A stretch of 45,424 nt of DNA from Undibacterium umbellatum (GCF_014284125.1 NZ_JACOFX010000027.1:1-45424); one strand, 5' to 3'; positions 15,506 to 23,990 are shown, numbered from the stretch's first letter. Program-made: numbers and translations. The notes: generated by a model not told the origin, from the letters alone.

Positions 15506-16864
15506 ATGACGAACCTGGCAAACGGTATCAATGCGTGGCTCTTTTTGAACGAAGATGAACCACCCGGCACCAACTACAACAGCGCAAACAGTTGCTTTCA
15601 AACGCTGATTAACTACAGAACGTACGACAGCGCCAATTTTCTTGGCATTGCATTCTTTGAGATCACGCCTGCCACCAACGGTTACACCATAGAAATAGGC
15701 AGCGCATCTCATCAGGGTGGGCTGAGCAATCAGGATTATCTGAATTCTGTGCTGCATGACGCCCGTCAGGTCAATCCAAACATCAAGTTCCTGGCGACCA
15801 TGGTGTATTCGGGTAGTAATACCCTGGCAGGGATATTTACCGCTGGCGGCGACCCGCAAACAGAGGCCACCGCATTTGCGAATAACCTGGTTGCCTATCT
15901 GCAAAACACTGGAATGAATGGCCTCGATGTTGACTGGGAAGGAGATGTTTCCGATAACATGACCCAGGCGCAGTTTAAAATCCTGTTCACTACGATACGC
16001 CAGGTATTTGATCAGCAGCCGGTCAAATATTACCTTTCGTTCACACCTGCATGGCCTACCGATACGATAGATTATCCTACCGTCAATAGCGCTTTTGATT
16101 TTGTCTCACCACAATTCTACGATGGCACACCGTTGTCCAGCTTCCTTCATGCTGGCATATCCCCGTCTGTGATAGGCTATGGCGCTCAGTTTGAACCAGG
16201 CAATTCAGCTCCAAATACGAGCGCGCAACAAGTTTGGAGCGCTGTCAGCAATGGCTTTAGCAGCGGTGGCAGCCAGTACAGTTATCAGGACATTTTTATG
16301 TGGCGCCTGAACTCTGGTAATTTCCAGTTCGAACAGGCACAGTTCATGATTCTCTCGCAATTAGCGAACCCGCCTGCAGGTAATGCTTTCGACGACACGG
16401 CAATTATCGCTGCTGCTGGCAATCCTATTTTGACGCAAATGACGGTACGCTCGGGCGACGTACTCAACGCCATCCAGTCCGTCAATACCGGTACCGGCCC
16501 CTACAATACTGGTACCCAGAGAAATACGGAAACAGGCGTCTTTACCACCTTGCAGCATGGCGGCAATAGTGGCACTGGCCAGGTAATCAATATTCCGTAT
16601 AACGATCCTATCGTATCGATCTCTGGCTTTACCGGCACATGGTTTGGCTGGCAATGTGTCTTGCAACTGACCCTGACCGGAAAAAGCGGCACCAATTATG
16701 GCCCCTTCGGCAGCATGGCCCACGCCAGCTCCCGCAACGCTTTTTCACAGACCGCACAGCCAGGTCAAAGCGTCGTTGCCTTTAAAGGCTCTACCGTCAC
16801 GGTGCCTTTGGCAGACGGTAGCCAGACAGCGATCATCGCAAAACTGAATGCTGTTTTTGCCTGA
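15506..16864 (+). CDS. GH18 glycosidase with C-terminal jacalin-like domain
   Basis: AAGGAG precedes ATG 15506. Residues about 1-290 form a GH18-type barrel. The signature NGLDVDWEGD gives Asp141, Asp143 and Glu145; Glu145 is the likely proton donor. SPQFYD near residue 204 corresponds to the conserved M/S-x-Y-D strand. Residues about 315-452 (MTVRSGDVLNAIQSVNTG, then INIPYNDPIVSISGF) resemble a jacalin-type beta-prism lectin domain. Predicted action is hydrolysis of chitin-like or other N-acetylglucosamine glycans bound by the lectin. There is no signal peptide, which is unusual for a polysaccharide-degrading enzyme. It may leave by another route or act as an effector. Confidence 0.75.
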   Translation: MTNLANGINAWLFLNEDEPPGTNYNSANSCFQTLINYRTYDSANFLGIAFFEITPATNGYTIEIGSASHQGGLSNQDYLNSVLHDARQVNPNIKFLATMVYSGSNTLAGIFTAGGDPQTEATAFANNLVAYLQNTGMNGLDVDWEGDVSDNMTQAQFKILFTTIRQVFDQQPVKYYLSFTPAWPTDTIDYPTVNSAFDFVSPQFYDGTPLSSFLHAGISPSVIGYGAQFEPGNSAPNTSAQQVWSAVSNGFSSGGSQYSYQDIFMWRLNSGNFQFEQAQFMILSQLANPPAGNAFDDTAIIAAAGNPILTQMTVRSGDVLNAIQSVNTGTGPYNTGTQRNTETGVFTTLQHGGNSGTGQVINIPYNDPIVSISGFTGTWFGWQCVLQLTLTGKSGTNYGPFGSMAHASSRNAFSQTAQPGQSVVAFKGSTVTVPLADGSQTAIIAKLNAVFA

Positions 16865-16938
16865 GTAATTTTTTGCCGGGTCTGCACGGGAAACTGTGCG
16901 GGTCCGGTGAAATCAGTTGCAAATACAGTTGGCGTATC

Positions 16939-17739
16939 TTACTTTTCCAGCAAGAAATTGTTTGTACCTTTACCGCCAAGCTTAACTGGCGCGTCGGTTT
17001 CATCCTTCAATGCCACCCCCGTCAGGCCACGTTTGCGCGCTTCTGTCAGCAAGTAATGCAGTTTATAGGCCGCCTGCTCATAGCTGAGCCCATCCGGGCG
17101 TATGTTGGAGATGCAGTTGCGGGCGGCGTCAGTCAGGCCAGGCTGCGGAGCCCAGCTCAGATAGGCACCCATGCTGTCGGGTGAACTCAGGCCCGGCCTT
17201 TCGCCGATCAGGACAAGCACGGAGCGGGCATTGAGCAATGCGCCTGTTTCGTCGCCGAGTGCGACCCTGGCTTGCGTGGCAATGATGATGGGGGCCAGGC
17301 TCCAGTTGTCGGGCGTGAGTCTGGCCTGCAAACTGCTCAGCAAAGGCAGGGCGTTTTGCGCAACGGCGGGGGCAGATAAGCCGTCAGCAATGACGATGGC
17401 GAGATCAGTTGGCGGTAAAGATAATTGTCTCAGATGCTGCCTTGCTTCTTCATTCAATCTGCGACCCAGGTCTGGCCGCTGTAAATAGGTATTGCGGTCA
17501 ATTGCTGCGCTGTTGACGTGCAGGCTTTGGTACCCGGCTTGCTGCAACGCCTCTGCCATTGCGATGACATCCAACGTCTGATGCACGGCATCACGGGCAC
17601 GCGCATGGGCGAGCTGGAAAGCCAGTTGCGCACCGGTCGGCAGGCTGACACCAGCGCGGCCCAGGGCGATGCGCGCCTGGGTGAACTGGCGCAGGTCTTG
17701 CCAGGGATTGGTGTGAACGGGTGGCTTGGGGGTAGTCAT
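16939..17739 (-). CDS. eutC: Ethanolamine ammonia-lyase small subunit
   Basis: EutC pairs with EutB to form the adenosylcobalamin-dependent lyase that splits ethanolamine into acetaldehyde and ammonia. The protein (266 aa) shows the family landmarks: ARIALGRAGVSLPT, then FQLAHARARDAVH. DLAIVIADGLSAPAV and VLIGERPGLSSPDSMGAYL follow, and RNCISNIRPDGLSYEQAA comes near the C-terminus. It starts 6 bases after the eutB stop codon, so it is co-translated. The end of the gene is complete, with the usual tail. Confidence 0.95.
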   Translation of the reverse strand: MTTPKPPVHTNPWQDLRQFTQARIALGRAGVSLPTGAQLAFQLAHARARDAVHQTLDVIAMAEALQQAGYQSLHVNSAAIDRNTYLQRPDLGRRLNEEARQHLRQLSLPPTDLAIVIADGLSAPAVAQNALPLLSSLQARLTPDNWSLAPIIIATQARVALGDETGALLNARSVLVLIGERPGLSSPDSMGAYLSWAPQPGLTDAARNCISNIRPDGLSYEQAAYKLHYLLTEARKRGLTGVALKDETDAPVKLGGKGTNNFLLEK

Positions 17740-17745
17740 TGAGGT

Positions 17746-19149
17746 TCAGCTTAGGCGCCGCAAAGCAGTTTCAAAACCAGAGGGCAAGGCATCATGCAAA
17801 TGCAATTGCTCATCGTGTTTGTATATCTCCATCTGCTTGAGCCATGCTTCAAACTCAGGCGCTGCCCGCAGGCCCAGCACGCGGCGCAGATACAGGGCGT
17901 CATGGAAAGACGTGCTCTGGTAGTTGAGCATGATGTCGTCCGAACCCGGCACGCCCATGATGAAATTGCAGCCTGCGGTGGCGAGTGAAGTCAACAAAAT
18001 ATCCATGTCATCCTGGTCAGCTTCGGCATGGTTGGTGTAGCAGACATCGCAACCCATGGGCAAGCCCAGCAGTTTGGCGCAGAAATGGTCTTCGAGACCA
18101 GCGCGTATGATTTGCTTGCCGTCGTAAAGATATTCAGGCCCGATGAAACCGACCACAGAATTCACCAGCAAGGGCTGGAATTTGCGAGCCACGGCATAGG
18201 CACGAGCCTCACAGGTTTGCTGGTCCATGCCATGATGCGCGTTCGCTGACAAAGCGCTGCCCTGGCCGGTTTCAAAGTACATGACATTCTGACCCACCGT
18301 GCCGCGCCCCAGTGAAAGGGCGGCGCTGCGTGCTTCTGCCAGCAGCGCGAGGTTGATACCAAAGCTGCTGTTGGCAGATTCGGTGCCTGCGATGGACTGG
18401 AACACCAGATCGACTGGCGCACCACGCTCGATTGCAGCCATGGTATTGGTCACATGGGTGAGCACGCAAGACTGAGTGGGTATCGCATATTGTTCTATGA
18501 TGGCATCCAGCATGTGCAACAGCTTGATGACTTGCGGCACATTGTCGCTGGCGGGATTGATGCCTATCACAGCGTCGCCACTGCCATACAATAATCCATC
18601 GAGTATGCTGGCGGCGATGCCTGTCGCGTCGTCAGTAGGGTGGTTAGGTTGCAGGCGTGTGGCGATACGGTTTTCCAGACCCAGGGTATTGCGGAAAGCA
18701 GTAACGACACGGCATTTTTTTGCCACCAAAATCAAATCCTGCACGCGCATGAGCTTGCTGACAGCGGCTGCCATTTCTGGTGTGATGCCGGGTGCCAGCG
18801 CCGTTAGCGTCGCGGTATCTGCCGCATCGGACAATAACCAGTTACGAAAATCCCCCACGCTCAAGTGGCTGATGGCGTTGAAGGCAGCGGCATCATGTTC
18901 GTCAATGATAAGACGGGTGACTTCATCGCTCTCGTAAGGCACCAATGCTTCATTGAGGAAGGTTTTTAACGGCAACTCCGCCAGACACATTTGTGCGACC
19001 ACGCGCTCTTCTGCACTTGATGCTGCCACACCTGCCAGCAAGTCGCCAGAACGTAGCGGCGTAGCCTTGGCCAGCAAGTCTCTGAGGTCGCGGAACTGGT
19101 AAGTGCGTGTGCCGACGATGTGGGTAAATTGCGCTGCTTGCATAGTCAT
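17746..19149 (-). CDS. eutB: Ethanolamine ammonia-lyase large subunit
   Basis: EutB carries the catalytic TIM barrel and binds ethanolamine and B12. The 467-residue protein begins TMQAAQFTHIVGTRTYQFRD. It contains GDAVIGINPASDN, YFETGQGSALSANAHHGMDQ and NFIMGVPGSDDIMLNYQSTS, all strong EutB signatures. Its ATG overlaps the stop of the upstream permease gene (ATGA), and eutC follows. The reactivase EutA, the regulator EutR, aldehyde dehydrogenase and shell genes are not present. This therefore appears to be the simple cytosolic pathway rather than a microcompartment. Confidence 0.97.
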   Translation of the reverse strand: MTMQAAQFTHIVGTRTYQFRDLRDLLAKATPLRSGDLLAGVAASSAEERVVAQMCLAELPLKTFLNEALVPYESDEVTRLIIDEHDAAAFNAISHLSVGDFRNWLLSDAADTATLTALAPGITPEMAAAVSKLMRVQDLILVAKKCRVVTAFRNTLGLENRIATRLQPNHPTDDATGIAASILDGLLYGSGDAVIGINPASDNVPQVIKLLHMLDAIIEQYAIPTQSCVLTHVTNTMAAIERGAPVDLVFQSIAGTESANSSFGINLALLAEARSAALSLGRGTVGQNVMYFETGQGSALSANAHHGMDQQTCEARAYAVARKFQPLLVNSVVGFIGPEYLYDGKQIIRAGLEDHFCAKLLGLPMGCDVCYTNHAEADQDDMDILLTSLATAGCNFIMGVPGSDDIMLNYQSTSFHDALYLRRVLGLRAAPEFEAWLKQMEIYKHDEQLHLHDALPSGFETALRRLS

Positions 19150-20561
19150 CTTGCCGGGGTTTTCGTGGTCATGGAATTGCTGTCTGCTTCATCCTGCATG
19201 GGTGACCGTTTGCCCACTGTCATCGCATGATAGACATAGGCCAGCGCCAGGAACAGGCAGAAGATTCCGAATATCAACAGATTATAGTAAATCATGGTGA
19301 CCATGCAGATGCAGGCGCAGATCAGGGCGAATGCAGGCGAATAAGGATAGAACGGCGCACGGAATGGCCGCACCAGGTGTGGCTCTGTGCGGCGCAGTTT
19401 GAACAGGCTGAGCATGCTGACGATATACATCAGCAGCGCGCCAAAGACACTCATGGTGAGTATATTCGCGGTCAAACTCTGGCCACCTATCTTGATCAGT
19501 TCATCGCTATAAATCGCAGCGATACCGATGGCACCGCCAGCCAGAATTGCCCGGTGCGGTGTCTTGAAGCGCGGGTGTATCTTGGCAAAAAAAAGCGGCA
19601 GATAATTCTCACGCGCCAGCGCAAAAATCTGGCGTGAATAACCAAGTATGATGCCGTGGAAAGAAGCGATCAAACCAAACAGTCCCAGCCACACCAGCAT
19701 ATGCAGCCAGTTGCTGTTATCGCCCACCACCAGCTTCATCGCCTGCGGCAGCGGGTCGTTGATATTCGCCAGCTTGGTCCAGTCACCCACACCACCGGCA
19801 AACACCATCACGCCTATCGCCAATGTCACCAGGGTGATGATGCCGCCTATATAGGCGATGGGGATGGAACGTTGCGGGTTGCGCGATTCTTCTGCTGCCA
19901 TCGCCACGCCTTCTATCGCCAGAAAAAACCATATCGCAAACGGGATGGCTGCGAACATACCTGGCAGTGAAGCAAGGCTGAAATGATCTTGCCCGGCCCA
20001 GCCACCCTTGGTGAAGTTGGACATGCTAAAACCAGGCGACACTACACCCATGAACACCAGCAATTCAAATATCGCCAGCAGCGTGACGGCAAGCTCAAAA
20101 TTGGCCGCGATTTGTATGCCCAAAATATTCAGTGTCATGAACACCAGATAGGCAGTTACTGCCGCTGTCTTGGGATTGATTTCAGGAAATTGCACATTCA
20201 GGTAAGCACCTATCGCCAGCGCAATGGCTGGTGGCGCAAATACAAATTCGATGAGGGTAGCGGCCCCGGCAAAGAAACCACCTAGCGGCCCAAACGCCCG
20301 CTTGCTATACGCAAACGGCCCGCCCGCATGCGGGATGGCCGTGGTCAGTTCAGTGAAACTGAAGATAAAGCTGGTGTACATCGCCGCAATGAACAAGGCC
20401 GTGACCGTGAAACCCAGTGTACCCGCAGAAGCCCAGCCATAACTCCAGCCAAAATACTCACCCGAGATGACCAGCCCAACTGCGATGCCCCACAACTGCA
20501 AACTGCCCAGCGTAGGTTTCAAATGCGCAGTCGTGCTTGACGTGGCCTGATTGGGTGTCAT
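19146..20561 (-). CDS. eat: Ethanolamine permease (APC family)
   Basis: A 12-segment amino acid-polyamine-organocation transporter of 471 residues, first gene of the ethanolamine operon. LGSLQLWGIAVGLVISGEYFG and PHAGGPFAYSKRAFGPLGG are characteristic of the ethanolamine permease subgroup. The AEESRNPQRSIP loop lies before the next segment, as in APC proteins. The start at 20561 (MTPNQATSS) replaces a longer frame that lacks homology. The last codons overlap eutB. Import of ethanolamine across the inner membrane feeds EutBC, providing nitrogen and acetaldehyde. Confidence 0.93.
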   Translation of the reverse strand: MTPNQATSSTTAHLKPTLGSLQLWGIAVGLVISGEYFGWSYGWASAGTLGFTVTALFIAAMYTSFIFSFTELTTAIPHAGGPFAYSKRAFGPLGGFFAGAATLIEFVFAPPAIALAIGAYLNVQFPEINPKTAAVTAYLVFMTLNILGIQIAANFELAVTLLAIFELLVFMGVVSPGFSMSNFTKGGWAGQDHFSLASLPGMFAAIPFAIWFFLAIEGVAMAAEESRNPQRSIPIAYIGGIITLVTLAIGVMVFAGGVGDWTKLANINDPLPQAMKLVVGDNSNWLHMLVWLGLFGLIASFHGIILGYSRQIFALARENYLPLFFAKIHPRFKTPHRAILAGGAIGIAAIYSDELIKIGGQSLTANILTMSVFGALLMYIVSMLSLFKLRRTEPHLVRPFRAPFYPYSPAFALICACICMVTMIYYNLLIFGIFCLFLALAYVYHAMTVGKRSPMQDEADSNSMTTKTPAR

Positions 20562-20742
20562 GGATAGCCTCACTGTGGGGTAGGGGTGAGTCAAGTATCC
20601 ATGATTCGGGGCGTTATCACAAGTGCCAGATATGGGTTGGAAGGGAGGTTCTAATTCGTATATTCTGTGAACCAAGACAAGTTATTATTACGCTCAACTT
20701 ATACTGCAATTTTTAGCTATCACAAAAAAACGAGGCCCGGCC

Positions 20743-21150
20743 ATGAGTTTGAATGCCCATTTATATATAGCAGAGACATTTTCCTATGCAAATTTGCGTG
20801 GCTTCATTCTTGAACGTGGGGGCTGGGAGGTCCAGTCGAATTCAAAAGAGGCGGTACAGTTCTTTTTGCCATTTACAGAAGGACACGCTCATGTCTTCAT
20901 GGATTTGATCTACAAGGAAGAGATATGGGACGATAGTGATATAGTTTATCTACAAAAAATTCAAGAAAAATTAGGTACAGAGCCAAAAGCAAGCATATTC
21001 TTTGACTTTGGCAATGAGACATGCCCACAGTCTTATTGTGAACTGGCATATGATTTTTGCCGTAAATGGCATGCGATCTTTGAAAATCCTGCTGAACAGC
21101 TATTTTCTTGTGAACAGCTTAAAGAGAAATTGAAATTGGTAGATGTGTGA
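20743..21150 (+). CDS. Hypothetical protein (135 aa)
   Basis: ATG 20743 opens a soluble protein with many aromatic residues (FILERGGWEVQ, FMDLIYKEEIWDDSD, ASIFFDFGNETC). The C-terminal half has a helical region with Cys and Trp (YDFCRKWHAIFENP) and a Lys/Leu-rich end. Length and pattern resemble small immunity-type proteins found singly in accessory regions, but no family is recognised. It is divergent from the ethanolamine operon, with about 180 bases between starts, and ends before a large palindromic repeat. Confidence 0.6.
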   Translation: MSLNAHLYIAETFSYANLRGFILERGGWEVQSNSKEAVQFFLPFTEGHAHVFMDLIYKEEIWDDSDIVYLQKIQEKLGTEPKASIFFDFGNETCPQSYCELAYDFCRKWHAIFENPAEQLFSCEQLKEKLKLVDV

Positions 21151-21201
21151 TTGCTTCCGAATACTCTCCTGCTCATTCACTGTAACACTTGTACTCAATG
21201 T

Positions 21202-21302
21202 GTAGGTTGGGCTACGTCTTACCAGCCCAACACTGGGCGCTTAAAAAACGTATACGTCTGTTGAGGCCGAGTGTTGGGCTGGTGAAGCGTAGCCCAACCT
21301 AC
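21202..21302. repeat. Large hairpin of two inverted GTTGGGCT repeats
   Basis: Two 33-base units (21202-21234 and 21270-21302) face each other; they match at about 30 of 33 positions. The inner loop is 35 bases. Each unit contains its own GTTGGGCT/AGCCCAAC palindrome. It lies between convergent genes (20743 plus and 21527 minus) and could stop transcription from both sides. The same unit occurs singly at 9753-9786. Confidence 0.85.
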
Positions 21303-21320
21303 GAGAAGCCTAATCCACGG

Positions 21321-21527
21321 TTAGCTTTTCTTCCGCCTCTCATACAAAGTCTCAATCAAACCCATAGTCCAACACATGGGACACCCACGCATCAACAAAA
21401 ATGCACCAATGAGCGCGAGGCCCGACCACATCATGCCCAAAGGTTCGAGAAAGAATGCGGCAATCACCAAACCCAATGCACCAAGACCGCGCAACAAATG
21501 CACCGTCACAGACGTACTACAAAACAT
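21321..21527 (-). CDS. Small DUF2892-like membrane protein with CPMC motif (68 aa)
   Basis: GGAGG at 21537-21533 supports the start at 21527 (MFCSTSVTVHLLRGLG); an in-frame ATG at 21539 is less likely. Two membrane segments (residues about 9-26 and 30-45) enclose a short turn. A CxxC motif (RGCPMCWTMG) and a basic tail (YERRKKS) follow. This is the pattern of DUF2892/YgaP-type inner-membrane domains. The start overlaps the end of the sigma-factor gene by 11 bases, so the two are translationally coupled. A thiol switch or membrane tether for the sigma factor is an inference. Confidence 0.75.
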   Translation of the reverse strand: MFCSTSVTVHLLRGLGALGLVIAAFFLEPLGMMWSGLALIGAFLLMRGCPMCWTMGLIETLYERRKKS

Positions 21528-22110
21528 GATTGCCTCCATCGTGTTGCGTAACTCCGGCAACTTCCGGCGCACCATCCTTGAGCCAGTAACCACTGTTCAG
21601 CAATTGCTCACGCACTTGCGCACGGGCGCGGTGCAAGCGGCTTTTGACGGCTTCCAGGCTCAGGCCCAATTGCGCTGCTACTTCCGGCGCAGTCAGTTCA
21701 TGCACGTCGCGCAGGATCAGCACTTCTCGATAGGGTGGGGATAAACGCTCCATCGCCCGCACCAGGTCCAGTCTCAGGTCTGTGGGCACCTTGGTAGCCG
21801 CAGGCATCTCGCTTTCATCGAGCTCGTCCAGCGCATCATGATATTTTTTTATGCGCAACAAACGAAAACACTCACGCTCGACGATGCGAAACATCCAGGT
21901 GGCAAAGGTGGCCACGCAGCGCAGTGCACCAACTTTGCGGTACAGCGACCACAAGGCCATTTGTACTGCGTCTTCGGCATCTTCTGCGTTCGAGCAGGTA
22001 CGGCGGGCAAAGCGTTTGAGGTCGGGCTGGCAAACTGTCAGCAGCTCGGCAATGGCTGTACCATCACCTTGCTGGGCAGCTTCCAGTAATTGGGTGCGGG
22101 ACAGGCTCAT
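21517..22110 (-). CDS. ECF-type RNA polymerase sigma factor
   Basis: The 197-residue protein has sigma region 2 at about residues 20-85 (CQPDLKRFARRTC, AEDAEDAVQMALWSLYRK, then FATWMFRIVERECFRLLR). Region 4 lies at about 110-165 (LSPPYREVLILRDVHELT, then QLGLSLEAVKSRLHRARAQV). No region 3 is present, which is the extracytoplasmic-function type. The start at 22110 (MSLSRTQLL) is one base after the upstream gene stop. The C-terminus carries an extra 25 residues including GYWLKDGAPE. No classical anti-sigma gene is present. Instead it is flanked by two tiny CxxC membrane proteins in the same operon. Confidence 0.92.
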   Translation of the reverse strand: MSLSRTQLLEAAQQGDGTAIAELLTVCQPDLKRFARRTCSNAEDAEDAVQMALWSLYRKVGALRCVATFATWMFRIVERECFRLLRIKKYHDALDELDESEMPAATKVPTDLRLDLVRAMERLSPPYREVLILRDVHELTAPEVAAQLGLSLEAVKSRLHRARAQVREQLLNSGYWLKDGAPEVAGVTQHDGGNHVL

Positions 22111-22111
22111 C

Positions 22112-22321
22112 TCAGTTATCCAGGTATTTGCGCCCCACCATGGCACAGGCGGGACAAAAGCCGACAAAGGCTGTCATGACCATGGTGACAGCACTGGCAA
22201 TGATAATCCAGTTCAGCGTGCCCTGGAACTGTCCGCTGAAGGCCAGCCAGCCCAGCGCGATACCGCTGATGATGCGCAGTGCGCGTTCCCAATGGGGCAA
22301 ATTGCGTTTGATATGAAACAT
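22112..22321 (-). CDS. Small DUF2892-like membrane protein with CPAC motif (69 aa)
   Basis: GAGGAG precedes the start at 22321 (MFHIKRNLPHWERALR). Two membrane helices (residues about 16-30 and 34-51) are followed by GFCPACAMVGRKYLDN. This is the typical YgaP/DUF2892 C-terminus, here with a CxxC. It is the first gene of a three-gene unit with the sigma factor and the CPMC protein. The two small proteins are related in design but clearly diverged from each other. Function of the family is unknown; association with thiol or sulfur chemistry has been proposed for YgaP. Confidence 0.8.
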   Translation of the reverse strand: MFHIKRNLPHWERALRIISGIALGWLAFSGQFQGTLNWIIIASAVTMVMTAFVGFCPACAMVGRKYLDN

Positions 22322-22419
22322 GGTGAACTCCTCTTTGTAATGAATGACACTGACCAAGAGTGTTTATCCAGCTAAAAGGATTCAGTTTTTTTCAAGATAA
22401 TTGAAAATAATGAGAAAAA

Positions 22420-22761
22420 TCAGTTCAAACCGAGGATGTCGCCTACTGATTGTTGCAATTGTTCTACCAGTTCGGCATCCATATACTTGTATTCATCAGG
22501 GATATCCAGCACATGCACAGGCTTGTGGCCTATCAGGTTACGGTAGCTGGCCATCAGGCGTGACTTGTGTTTTTCTTCCATGACAAAAATCTGGTCTGCC
22601 CATTCTATGTCAGCGGCAGAGACTGGGTGACGGGCATTGGGGCTGGTGCCACCAGAGCGGGCGCGCACCATGGGGTGCTTGCGCCAGACCTGCTCAGCAG
22701 TCGGGCTGCGCCACTGGTTGCGGCTGCAGACGAAGAGGGCGTTGATGGGGGTGTCAGGCAT
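22420..22761 (-). CDS. Low-molecular-weight phosphotyrosine-phosphatase-like protein
   Basis: The P-loop FVCSRNQWRS contains the C-x5-R signature near residue 12, directly after the first strand. A DIPDEY motif near the C-terminus supplies the usual general-acid Asp. At 113 residues it is shorter than typical arsenate reductases or Wzb-type phosphatases (about 145). It belongs to a compact group often annotated as LMW-PTP-like. The start at 22761 (MPDTPINALF) fits the fold; the longer frame adds an unrelated N-terminus. Substrate unknown. Confidence 0.8.
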   Translation of the reverse strand: MPDTPINALFVCSRNQWRSPTAEQVWRKHPMVRARSGGTSPNARHPVSAADIEWADQIFVMEEKHKSRLMASYRNLIGHKPVHVLDIPDEYKYMDAELVEQLQQSVGDILGLN

Positions 22762-22806
22762 ATTGCAGGCTTGGGATAGCAAAACCGCCATCATGCCAGA
22801 TACTGG

Positions 22807-23514
22807 CTATTTCTTGGTGACTTGCATCTGGGCATTGGCTATGTCTATGATACCTGTGGTCTTGCAATTCTCGGGTGTGGCGATCGCACCTGCCTCAAGC
22901 ATAGCTGGTTCGCATATGTCAGCGTCGAGCCAGAGTTGCAGATGGCCGTCTTTCTTGAGATTGGTAACGGCTACCAGTGCGCTGGTTTCATACAGGTCGC
23001 TCATGTTTTTGACGCCCTTGAGTTCAAACACGCCGCCCAGTGTCACTGACAACATGATGCCGTAACTGGTGTCGTAGTAAGGATCTACATTGCCGTCGCC
23101 AGTCTCTTTCAGGTAGTAGCAGTCGCTGACCAGCAGTTTTTCAGCCATGCCCAGTTTGCTGTATAGCGTTATTTTTGGAGAGAGGCAGTGCTTGTTTTTA
23201 AGGGTAGCCAGGGTTTGCTTGTGCTGGGCAGGCGTCAGGTATTGCGAGAGCGCAGCGGGATCTTCGAGCAGGTGCGTAGAAAATTTCTCTGCTTCGGGTG
23301 CTGCCTGCAAACCAGAGTGATCTTCATTGCCTGCCATAAAGATGAGTTCATCTGGTGTGCTGCTAACTGCTGGAATGCTTGCGCTGGATGCGGTGACGAC
23401 GTTGGCAGTTGGGCTGGCAGGCACAGCAGCATTGCTATGCCATGAACGCCCAAAAAACATCGTTGTTGCGAGGACAGCAGCGCCCAAGGTAATAATCGGG
23501 ACCGACTTGTTCAT
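22807..23514 (-). CDS. Hypothetical membrane-anchored periplasmic protein (235 aa)
   Basis: The start at 23514 (MNKSVPIITLGAAVLATTMF) gives an N-terminal membrane anchor or signal sequence, followed by an Ala/Ser/Thr-rich linker to about residue 58. The remainder is a soluble domain with four Cys (KHCLSP, SDCYYLK, DADICEP, ENCKTTG), probably paired as disulfides in the periplasm. No catalytic motif or named domain is recognised. It lies downstream of the SMR efflux gene but with a separate start region, so co-transcription is uncertain. Confidence 0.6.
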   Translation of the reverse strand: MNKSVPIITLGAAVLATTMFFGRSWHSNAAVPASPTANVVTASSASIPAVSSTPDELIFMAGNEDHSGLQAAPEAEKFSTHLLEDPAALSQYLTPAQHKQTLATLKNKHCLSPKITLYSKLGMAEKLLVSDCYYLKETGDGNVDPYYDTSYGIMLSVTLGGVFELKGVKNMSDLYETSALVAVTNLKKDGHLQLWLDADICEPAMLEAGAIATPENCKTTGIIDIANAQMQVTKK

Positions 23515-23657
23515 AGAGTCTAAGGATATGGGGGAATTGCAATAACCGCCACCATAAACGACTGGCCGCAATCTCACCACGATTTTTACTCAACGTAACA
23601 TAAATGCATGGCAGAAATCAGTGAGAGAAATAGCGAATATGTGCCTGGAAATGTAGC

Positions 23658-23990
23658 TCAATGTTGCCCGCTACCTGAAAACACATTCATCACAATGACA
23701 CCGGCAATGATCAAGGCCATGCCCAGCAGCGCAGGCGTATCCAGCTTTTGTCCAAACATGAACCAGCCCACAGCGGTAATGAGCACAATGCCCACACCCG
23801 ACCAGACGGCATAGGCAATGCCCACAGGGATGACCTTCAGCGTCAGCGACAAGAAGTAAAACGCCAGTGCATATCCCACTACAACCAGCACCGAAGGCCC
23901 CAGCCGTGTGAAGCCTTCACTTGATTTAAGTGCCGATGTGGCGATGGTTTCTGAGACGATGGCGATAGCCAGAAAAAGCCAGTTTTTCAT
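23658..23990 (-). CDS. Small multidrug resistance (SMR) efflux protein
   Basis: At 110 residues with four membrane helices this matches EmrE-type SMR transporters, proton-coupled exporters of lipophilic cations that work as dimers. The essential acidic residue is present as Glu14 (AIVSETIATS). The GIAYAVWSGVGIV motif of helix 3 is typical of the EmrE/QacE branch rather than the guanidinium exporters. The start at 23990 gives exactly the usual length. No guanidine-riboswitch signature was seen upstream. Confidence 0.93.
   Translation of the reverse strand: MKNWLFLAIAIVSETIATSALKSSEGFTRLGPSVLVVVGYALAFYFLSLTLKVIPVGIAYAVWSGVGIVLITAVGWFMFGQKLDTPALLGMALIIAGVIVMNVFSGSGQH

Noticed and set aside
16865..16938. 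Terminator between the GH18 gene and eutC
   Set aside because: The CCGG/TGCAC stem is poorly paired and the T-run lies before the stem on the plus strand, so it does not fit an intrinsic terminator in either direction.
20562..20660. TGGCAC word upstream of the ethanolamine permease gene, like a sigma-54 -24 element
   Set aside because: The expected TTGC -12 element is not at the right distance (ATAAC lies there instead).
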